Shown here piece after piece: positions 26,015 through 32,344 of a stretch of DNA of 64,000 nt. A program made the translations under genes and the position numbers. This stretch comes from an uncultured Pseudomonadales bacterium (GTDB lineage: Bacteria > Pseudomonadota > Gammaproteobacteria > Pseudomonadales > Azotimanducaceae): NCBI GenBank assembly GCA_958296025.1, contig OY282430.1, positions 2,170,001-2,234,000 of the forward strand, in the 5' to 3' direction. A model generated the notes under the pieces. It was not told the origin of the DNA and searched no databases. It was given only the letters and a program-made list of their open reading frames with translations. Position 1 is the first letter of the stretch, and each line of letters begins with the position of its first letter.

Positions 26015-26561
26015 CGACGTACTCCAATTCGCCGCCGACGGGCACGCCGTGGGCGATGCGCGAGATGTTGCCCACATCGTCCTTGATGAGGTCGGAGATG
26101 TAGAAGGCGGTGGCCTCCCCCTCCACAGTGGGGTTGGTGGCCAGGATCACCTCCTCCGGCTGACGCTCCCGCACGTTGGCGGCCAACTGCGCCAAGCCGA
26201 GCTCCTCTGGGCCGATGCCATCTATCGGCGAGAGCCGCCCATGCAAGACGAAGTAACGCCCGCTGTAGCCGCCGGCCTGTTCGATGGCGACGATGTCCGC
26301 CGGGGACTCCACCACGCACAGCAACCGGTCGTCCCGCTTGGCGTTGGCGCACAGGCGGCACAGGGCGGTCTCGGCCAAGGTGCGGCAGCTTTGGCAAAGC
26401 CCCACCTTGGCCACCGCATCGGCCAACGTCTCCGCCAAACTTCGGCCGCCCTCCCGGTTTTTCTGCAGTAGGTGAAAGGCCATGCGCTGGGCACTCTTCG
26501 GCCCCACGCCCGGCAGCACCTGCAGGGACCGCACCAACCGTTCAAGCAGTGGGCTGAACAC
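25965..26561 (-). CDS. recR: Recombination mediator protein
   Basis: A 198-residue RecR. The N-terminal helix-hairpin-helix '[20 protein letters not shown]', the C4 zinc finger 'CQSC...CRLC' (about 57-72), and the Toprim domain ('[15 protein letters not shown]', '[19 protein letters not shown]') are all present. RecR works with RecF/RecO to load RecA on gapped DNA. It is part of the conserved dnaX-ebfC-recR order. Confidence 0.97.
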   Translation of the reverse strand: MFSPLLERLVRSLQVLPGVGPKSAQRMAFHLLQKNREGGRSLAETLADAVAKVGLCQSCRTLAETALCRLCANAKRDDRLLCVVESPADIVAIEQAGGYSGRYFVLHGRLSPIDGIGPEELGLAQLAANVRERQPEEVILATNPTVEGEATAFYISDLIKDDVGNISRIAHGVPVGGELEYVDGGTIVHALQGRRRLR

Positions 26562-26649
26562 GTCTATTGGGGCGTTGCGTCAGAGCGGCGAAGGGCCGCC
26601 GCACGGTTGTGGATGTAGCTCACGGGCTGCTCCTGCACGGTCAAGAAAA

Positions 26650-26967
26650 CTAAGTGAACAGCTTGCCAATCGGCAGCTCCAGCCCTCCGGTCAACTGCGA
26701 CATCTTCTCCTTATGGGCCGCATCCAGCTTGTGGGCGCCATCGTTGCAGGCGGCGGCCACTAAGTCCTCCAGCATCTCCTTGGGCTCCGTCATGAGGCTG
26801 GCGTCAATCTCCACCTTGGTGACCTCGTGGGCACCGTTCATCACCACCCGGACCAAGCCGGCGCCGCTTTCGCCCACGATTTCCAGCGCGGCGATTTCCG
26901 CCTGCAGGCCCTCCATTTTGGCCTGCATCCGCTGAGCCTGCTGCATGAGGTCGCCAAGGTTCTTCAC
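26650..26967 (-). CDS. ebfC: YbaB/EbfC nucleoid-associated protein
   Basis: A 105-residue YbaB/EbfC protein: 'KNLGDLMQQAQRMQAKMEGLQAEIAALEIVGESGAGLVRVVMNGAHEVTKVEIDASL' is characteristic. It binds DNA as a dimer. The start is GTG 26967 with AAGGAA upstream; longer frames into dnaX lack support. Placed between dnaX and recR as in most gammaproteobacteria. Confidence 0.95.
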   Translation of the reverse strand: MKNLGDLMQQAQRMQAKMEGLQAEIAALEIVGESGAGLVRVVMNGAHEVTKVEIDASLMTEPKEMLEDLVAAACNDGAHKLDAAHKEKMSQLTGGLELPIGKLFT

Positions 26968-26992
26968 GGCGGTTTCCTTAACCTCGCTGATC

Positions 26993-28369
26993 CTAGTGCG
27001 CTTGAGCCGAGCCCGAAGGCTGCATCGCTTGACCCTTTCCGCGGCCCTCGGGCATTCCGACATCGGCCCCTCGTTGCGCGGGGTCAGGGTAGTGCGCCTC
27101 CACCACTGTGCCGCCAAAATGGTCGATCAGGGAGCGGACGGTGCTGTCCTGCTCAAACAATCGCCGCGCCTCCTCCCCCTCGCTCCGTGACGATGGAGAC
27201 GCCGCGTCCAACGGCTGCGCTAACGCGGATGCGCTGACAACAGGCGCCGAAGACCCAGGCGGTCTTGCCGAGGCCGGCGGCACGGCGGCAGCGCCGGCGT
27301 CGTCCGGAGCGAACGCCAACATGCGCAGCAAGGTCATCTCGAAGACGGTCTTCGGGTCTGGCCCGACACGCATATCCCGGTAGCCCATCAGCGCGATCTG
27401 GTAGTACAGCTGCACGGCTTGCGCCCTGAGGCCGGAACCCGGCACGGCTTCCATCCCGGCGCCTCGGTCCTGGCCCAAGGCCTTGGCGACGGCAAGGTCG
27501 TGCAGCGCCTGCAGCAGTTCCGCTAGAGCGGCCTCAAAGTCGGCGCTGCGCTCGGCCAATTCCGCGCTGACCTTGACGACAGCCTCGGCCCGGCCGCTTT
27601 CGATGGCGCTGAGCACTGCCGCCAACTCGTTTCGGCCAACCGCGCCGAGCAGGTCCGCTAAGTCCCGCCCGGTCAATTTGCCTTGGCCAAAGGCGATGGC
27701 CTGGTCAGCGATGGATAGGGCGTCGCGCATGCTGCCTTGGGCGGCCTTGGCGATGAGGTCCAAGGCTTCTTGCTCAAACTCGACGCCTTCGGCGGCCATC
27801 GCCTCCGCCAAATAAGCGGCGATGCGTTCCTTGGAAATATTCTTCAATTGGAATTGCAGGCAGCGGGACAGCACCGTGATGGGCACCTTCTTTGGGTCCG
27901 TGGTCGCCAACAGGAACTTGACGTGATCCGGCGGCTCCTCCAAGGTCTTCAGCAAGGCGTTGAAACTGGAGGTGGAGAGCATGTGGACTTCGTCGATCAG
28001 ATATATCTTGTAGCGGCCCCGGGCCGGCAAGTATTGGGCCTTGTCCAACAGTTCACGGGTGTCGTCCACTCGGGTGCGGGAGGCGGCGTCCACTTCGATC
28101 AGATCGACGAAGCGGTTCTCCTGCACCTCCCGGCAAGCGGAGCACCTTCCGCAAGGACTGGAGCTGACCCCGGCCTCGCAATTCAGGCACTTGGCCAGAA
28201 TGCGGGCGACGGTGGTTTTGCCGACGCCCCGGGTGCCGGTGAACAGGTAAGCGTGGTGCAGCCGGCCGGCATCAAGGCCATGCCGCAGCGCCCGAACGAT
28301 GTGATCCTGGCCGACCAAGCCGCCGAAGTCCGCCGGGCGCAGCTTGCGGGCGAGTACCTGATAGCTCAT
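26993..28369 (-). CDS. dnaX: DNA polymerase III tau/gamma subunit
   Basis: A 458-residue clamp-loader ATPase. 'GTRGVGKTTVARILAK' is Walker A, the zinc module is 'CEAG...CGRCSACRE', Walker B 'IYLIDEVHMLS', and sensor 'LATTDPKKVPITVLSRC'. It is shorter than E. coli tau (643): domain IV is abbreviated and the last about 35 residues ('LFEQDSTVRSLIDHFGGTVVEA') look like the usual end of DnaX. I did not find a clear slippery heptamer, so separate tau and gamma forms are not claimed. Confidence 0.95.
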   Translation of the reverse strand: MSYQVLARKLRPADFGGLVGQDHIVRALRHGLDAGRLHHAYLFTGTRGVGKTTVARILAKCLNCEAGVSSSPCGRCSACREVQENRFVDLIEVDAASRTRVDDTRELLDKAQYLPARGRYKIYLIDEVHMLSTSSFNALLKTLEEPPDHVKFLLATTDPKKVPITVLSRCLQFQLKNISKERIAAYLAEAMAAEGVEFEQEALDLIAKAAQGSMRDALSIADQAIAFGQGKLTGRDLADLLGAVGRNELAAVLSAIESGRAEAVVKVSAELAERSADFEAALAELLQALHDLAVAKALGQDRGAGMEAVPGSGLRAQAVQLYYQIALMGYRDMRVGPDPKTVFEMTLLRMLAFAPDDAGAAAVPPASARPPGSSAPVVSASALAQPLDAASPSSRSEGEEARRLFEQDSTVRSLIDHFGGTVVEAHYPDPAQRGADVGMPEGRGKGQAMQPSGSAQAH

Positions 28370-28448
28370 CCGCGCATTCTAGCCCAAATTCCGTTCCAGG
28401 CGGTCGGCCCCGGCGGCTGCCGCCAAGTCCGCCGACGACGAGGCGGCT

Positions 28449-28964
28449 TCAACCCCTGCCAGGCACCTTGTTGATTTTGTTGAACTCCTTTTGCAACTCG
28501 TAGCGCTCGGACGTGATATGGGCCTCCATGCGACGTAGGCGCAGCTCCGCTTGCATCAGATCCGCCTGCAGGTTGCGCAGGCTGCGGCGCGGCGAGACGC
28601 CGACGCCCAGCTCCGGCGCCTCCGGGGCATGGGCGGTGCCGGCTTCGGGCTGGGCGCTGCGCCCCTTGCGTCTTCGCCGACGGTCGCGGGAAGGGTTCAT
28701 GACGAAGAAAAACAGAACCCAATACGCCACAAAGGTGAGGCTGGGCAGAAAGATCAGGCCCGTTAGGGCGATGCAACGCACCAGCCACGGCTCGGCGCCG
28801 TAATACTTGGCGATGCCGGCGCAAACGCCGCCGATGATCCGGCGCTGGGAATCCCGGCACAAGCGTTTGGTTCGGGCCGGCCCGTTGGCCCAGCGACCCT
28901 CCCACCGACGGCCTCCCCTGCGTTGGGAACGCTGTTCATAGGAGCTGTCCTGCTGCCCGTTCAT
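28449..28964 (-). CDS. pspC: Phage shock protein C
   Basis: A 171-residue inner-membrane protein. The PspC domain spans about 45-105: 'LCRDSQRRIIGGVCAGIAKYYGAEPWLVRCIAL' followed by hydrophobic 'LIFLPSLTFVAYWVLFFFVM'. The C-terminal third is basic and coiled-coil-like. ATG 28964 has GGAGA upstream and overlaps the stop of pspB by 4 bases. PspC with PspB senses membrane stress and releases PspF from PspA. Confidence 0.93.
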   Translation of the reverse strand: MNGQQDSSYEQRSQRRGGRRWEGRWANGPARTKRLCRDSQRRIIGGVCAGIAKYYGAEPWLVRCIALTGLIFLPSLTFVAYWVLFFFVMNPSRDRRRRRKGRSAQPEAGTAHAPEAPELGVGVSPRRSLRNLQADLMQAELRLRRMEAHITSERYELQKEFNKINKVPGRG

Positions 28965-29215
28965 GAACTTTCTCCAACAGACGGGCGCCGCCGCCACTCC
29001 GGTGTTTGCGCGTCCAGAATGGCCTCCAGGGTTTCGATGCGGTCGTTCATCCGCTCAACGGTTTGCGCCAAGGCCTCCAGCTCCGCCCTCTCATCCTCCG
29101 ACAGGGCGCCCTGCGCCTCTTGCTTGCTGCGGTAGTGCATGATGATCCAAATGGGCGCAACGATGCACAGGAACAGAACCGTGGGTACAAAAAAGGCGAC
29201 TACAATACCGTCCAT
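28961..29215 (-). CDS. pspB: Phage shock protein B
   Basis: An 84-residue protein with a single N-terminal membrane helix ('VVAFFVPTVLFLCIVAPIWIIMHY') and a cytoplasmic coiled coil ('LEALAQTVERMNDRIETLEAIL'), the layout of PspB. Overlaps pspC by 4 bases and lies 17 bp after pspA. Confidence 0.93.
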   Translation of the reverse strand: MDGIVVAFFVPTVLFLCIVAPIWIIMHYRSKQEAQGALSEDERAELEALAQTVERMNDRIETLEAILDAQTPEWRRRPSVGESS

Positions 29216-29232
29216 CGCAGCACTGCTCCGCC

Positions 29233-29919
29233 CTAACCTTGGGGCCCGGCCGCTTCGGTCTGGTCGGCCTTCAGGCCAACCTTCAGCGCCGCGAGCTGGC
29301 TTTCAACAAGCTCGTCCTCTTCCAAGTCCGCAATCTCGTCCGCCAAGGTTTTCTGGCCGAGGTCATAGGACTCCACCTGACCTTCAAGGTCGTCCATCTT
29401 ACGCTCATACTGCTCAAAGCGGCGCATGGCGTCATCGACATTGTGGTCATTGAGTTGACGGCGCAGGCCGAGCCGGGTCTTGGCCGCCTGGCCGCGCATG
29501 GCGATGGCGTGCTGCTGGGTCTTGGCGTCCTTGATCTTGGCCAGAAGGGCGCCGATGTCCCCGTTCAGTTTGTCCAGAGTTTCGCCAATCAGTCCCAACT
29601 CCCGGTCGAAGGCGGCGGCTGCGTCCCGGGACCTGTTGCGCTCCGCCAAGGCGCGCTTGGCCAAATCGTCGCGGCCCTTGGCCACGGCCACCTCCGCCTT
29701 GTGCTGCCATTCATCCGCCTCGGCGGCATGCCACTGCTGACGACGCAGCAGATCCTTGCGGTCGGCGATGGCGCGGGCGGCGGTGGAGCGCACCTCCACC
29801 AACACGTCCTCCATTTCCTTGATGATCAGCCGCACCATCTTCCCCGGATCCTCGGCCTTGTCGAGCAAGGCGTTCAGGTTGGCGCCAATGATGTCGGTTA
29901 TTCGCGAAAAAATGGTCAT
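29233..29919 (-). CDS. pspA: Phage shock protein A
   Basis: A 228-residue coiled-coil protein of the PspA/IM30 family ('MTIFSRITDIIGANLNALLDKAEDPGKMVRLIIKEMEDVL' is diagnostic). It binds damaged membranes and inhibits PspF. ATG 29919 follows AGGAGG; the frame to 29949 lacks support. First gene of pspABC, with a sigma-54 promoter 54 bp upstream. Confidence 0.96.
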   Translation of the reverse strand: MTIFSRITDIIGANLNALLDKAEDPGKMVRLIIKEMEDVLVEVRSTAARAIADRKDLLRRQQWHAAEADEWQHKAEVAVAKGRDDLAKRALAERNRSRDAAAAFDRELGLIGETLDKLNGDIGALLAKIKDAKTQQHAIAMRGQAAKTRLGLRRQLNDHNVDDAMRRFEQYERKMDDLEGQVESYDLGQKTLADEIADLEEDELVESQLAALKVGLKADQTEAAGPQG

Positions 29920-29972
29920 CTTGGCTTTGCCTCCTTGTGACCTGACCAATTAAAGGCCGTTGCCGCTCTCCC

Positions 29973-29988
29973 ATCAAGTTCCGTGCCA
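29973..29988 (-). promoter_or_regulatory. Sigma-54 promoter of pspA
   Basis: Reverse strand TGGCACGGAACTTGAT matches the -24/-12 consensus TGGCACG-N4-TTGCW at all fixed positions but one (A for C in the -12 element), at a suitable distance from pspA and beside the PspF activator gene. Confidence 0.8.
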
Positions 29989-30064
29989 AACTGAAGCCGA
30001 TCAAATTTTTTATTATTTTTCAAACAGTTAACAGATAAAGACAACACCATCTTCCGTCATGGTG

Positions 30065-30095
30065 GTGAAAAAAGCCAATATTTGGCAAAATTCAC
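30065..30095. promoter_or_regulatory. 31-bp dyad, candidate PspF binding site (UAS and autoregulatory operator)
   Basis: Outer arms GTGAA/TTCAC and inner arms GCCAA/TTGGC are perfectly symmetrical with 4-base spacers. The dyad ends 3 bases before the pspF start codon and lies about 80-120 bp upstream of the sigma-54 promoter, the position expected for an enhancer that also represses pspF. The AT-rich tract between (about 30000-30040) could accommodate IHF bending. Confidence 0.65.
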
Positions 30096-30098
30096 CCC

Positions 30099-31214
30099 AT
30101 GTTGATGAGGCCACAAACCCCCATCGGTGAATCCGCCGCCTTTCTGCAGGTGCTGGAGGAGACCTCCCAGGTCGCGTCCTTGGAGAAGCCGGTGCTGATC
30201 GTCGGCGAGCGGGGCACGGGCAAGGAGTTGATCGCCGATCGGCTGCACTTCCAATCCAACCGTTCGGCCGAAGTCTTGCTCAAGATGAACTGCGCCGCCA
30301 TCTCCGAAGCGCTGCTCGAAAGCGAGCTGTTCGGCCACGAGGCCGGCGCCTTCACCGGTGCCACCAAGACCCACCGCGGCCGCTTCGAACGGGCCGATGG
30401 CGGCACCCTGTTCCTGGACGAGTTGGCGACCACTTCGCCCTTGGTGCAGGAGAAGTTGCTGCGGGTGATTGAATACGGCGAGTACGAACGGGTGGGCGGC
30501 AACCGGACCCTGCGCACCGACGTGCGCCTGATCGCCGCCACCAACGAGGATCTGCCGCGCTTGGCGGACGCGGGGAAGTTCCGCACCGACCTGCTCGACC
30601 GGCTGGCCTTCGACGTCATCACCCTGCCACCCCTACGCGAGCGGCGCGAGGACATCCTGCTGCTGGCCGAGCGCTTCGCCATTGGGATGGCGGTGGAACT
30701 GGGGCGGGCGGTGTTTCCGGGATTTTCCCGAGCCGCCCAAGAGCGCCTGCTGACCCATGGCTGGCCCGGCAACGTCCGCGAACTGAAGAACGTGGTGGAG
30801 CGCTGCGTCTATCGGGCCGAAGCGGATGCGCTGGTGGACGCCATCATCCTGGACCCTTTCGACTCTCCCTACCGACCGCGGCGGGGCACCGGGAAAGGGC
30901 TAAGCCCGCCGACGGCAAGCCAGGCAACCCAATCGCCGGTTGATCCGCATCCGAACCCACCGCCATCAACCGATTCAGCAACAACCGTTGCTTCAGGGCT
31001 GGAGCAGGCCGCCCCGAGAATCCCGCAGCCAGTCCACTCCGAGGACCTGACCATTAACCTCAAGGAGGCGGTTCGGGACTTCGAGGTAGCTGCCATCCGA
31101 CAAGCGCTGACGGCGGCCAAGCACAACCAGCGCAAAGCCGCCGAACTGCTCTCCTTGACCTACGACCAACTGCGCGGCTATTTGAAAAAGTACGACATCC
31201 TGAAGGATGCCTGA
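30099..31214 (+). CDS. pspF: Sigma-54-dependent activator of the psp operon
   Basis: A 371-residue bacterial enhancer-binding protein lacking a receiver domain, as PspF does. 'GERGTGKELIADRLH' is Walker A, 'ELFGHEAGAFTGA' contains the sigma-54-contacting GAFTGA loop, and 'GGTLFLDELATTSPLVQEKLLRV' is Walker B. A Fis-type helix-turn-helix closes the protein. Between AAA+ and HTH there is a Pro/Ser/Thr-rich linker of about 55 residues (about 262-318), making it longer than E. coli PspF (about 325). Divergent from pspABC. Confidence 0.93.
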   Translation: MLMRPQTPIGESAAFLQVLEETSQVASLEKPVLIVGERGTGKELIADRLHFQSNRSAEVLLKMNCAAISEALLESELFGHEAGAFTGATKTHRGRFERADGGTLFLDELATTSPLVQEKLLRVIEYGEYERVGGNRTLRTDVRLIAATNEDLPRLADAGKFRTDLLDRLAFDVITLPPLRERREDILLLAERFAIGMAVELGRAVFPGFSRAAQERLLTHGWPGNVRELKNVVERCVYRAEADALVDAIILDPFDSPYRPRRGTGKGLSPPTASQATQSPVDPHPNPPPSTDSATTVASGLEQAAPRIPQPVHSEDLTINLKEAVRDFEVAAIRQALTAAKHNQRKAAELLSLTYDQLRGYLKKYDILKDA

Positions 31215-31368
31215 AGGCGCGTCCGGCGTTCCTAAACACAAACCAACTGAGTCGATTTCGCCGACGGCAAGCGGACGCATCCAGCCCTACTGCGCCCAAA
31301 GTTGGGATGGGGGCGCCGATAGGGCTGATTCGGGCCAGCGTTGGCCGACCGGCCAGAGGGAGGCCGCC

Positions 31369-31920
31369 CTAGGACGCCTTCCGGGCGATGTCTCCCACAC
31401 GCACGACGCCCGCCTCGACCACTTTGGCGTTAATGCCGCGCAGGTTAAGCCGCCGGCCGAGGCGCGAGTTGACGAACTTCATGGCCTCCATGCCGAATCT
31501 GGACACGAATTTGCGGCAGCCCGTATGCGGCGGCGGGGTGACTTCGAGCAGGGCCTCACCGAGCCGCAGACGGCTGCCGGGCGGCAGGTTGACAACGCTC
31601 AATTCCAAATCCAGGTAGAGTTGATCCCCGGCCAAAGGCCAGCGCTCCCGGCTGCCGGCCACAAGCGCCGCCGCCCTGGCGTTCATGATGTTGAGTTGCA
31701 TCTCTGGGTCGGCGCACCCATCCGCTGTCGAGGAACTGCCTCGGCGCCGCCAGTTATCCCCAACCAAGCCTTCGGCCAAGTCCAGCACACCTGCATCCAA
31801 CACCTCCCGTGCGTCGGTTTGCGGGCGGCGGACGATCATCTCCAAGGTGCCGCCATCCTGGGGCGAGGCTTCAATATGCGCTAGCCCGGCCTGCAGCTCC
31901 GCCGCGCTGAGATGCCTCAT
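31369..31920 (-). CDS. MOSC-domain protein
   Basis: A 183-residue MOSC (molybdenum cofactor sulfurase C-terminal) protein. 'LVGDNWRRRGSSS' and 'LPPGSRLRLGEALLEVTPPPHTGCRKFVSRFG' carry the conserved cysteine expected to hold a sulfur atom. Such proteins pass sulfur to metal cofactors. Its ATG at 31920 overlaps the stop of the upstream STAS gene (ATGA), indicating translational coupling. Confidence 0.85.
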   Translation of the reverse strand: MRHLSAAELQAGLAHIEASPQDGGTLEMIVRRPQTDAREVLDAGVLDLAEGLVGDNWRRRGSSSTADGCADPEMQLNIMNARAAALVAGSRERWPLAGDQLYLDLELSVVNLPPGSRLRLGEALLEVTPPPHTGCRKFVSRFGMEAMKFVNSRLGRRLNLRGINAKVVEAGVVRVGDIARKAS

Positions 31921-32264
31921 TCCCCCGGCTTCTGAACGCTCGCCGCAGCCTGCGCCACGGTGTCGTAGATTTTCATGAAGCGCACGAAGCCGCTCACCTC
32001 CAGCACTTCCCGAATGGGAGTGGACAGCTGACACATGATGAACGCCCCGCCCAAGGCGTCGACCTTCTTGATGGTTAGCAACAGGCAGCGCAGGCCGGCG
32101 CTGCTGATGTACTGCAACTCCGCGCAGTCAAGAACCAAGTAGTTGCCAGCCTCGTTGACGGCCGCCGCCAAGGCGGTTTCAAAATCCCGCGCAGACATGG
32201 AATCCACCCGACCCCTAACGGCGGTCACCACCAAGCCGTCACGCTGGCTTGTCGTCACCTCCAT
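31917..32264 (-). CDS. STAS-domain protein (anti-anti-sigma-like)
   Basis: A 115-residue single-domain STAS protein. 'YLVLDCAELQYISSAGLRCLLLTIKKV' includes the SSAG motif with the phospho-serine position. ATG 32264 (MEVTTSQRDGLVV) is the family start. It is coupled to the MOSC gene rather than to a kinase or phosphatase; the SpoIIE phosphatase at 19930 could serve it in trans. Confidence 0.85.
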   Translation of the reverse strand: MEVTTSQRDGLVVTAVRGRVDSMSARDFETALAAAVNEAGNYLVLDCAELQYISSAGLRCLLLTIKKVDALGGAFIMCQLSTPIREVLEVSGFVRFMKIYDTVAQAAASVQKPGE

Positions 32265-32344
32265 TGCGCATCCCCGCGAAAGCTGCCCGAAGAGGCGATG
32301 ATTGTAGCCGCCGCCTTTGCGTAGCCGCAAGCTGCCATTCGGGC

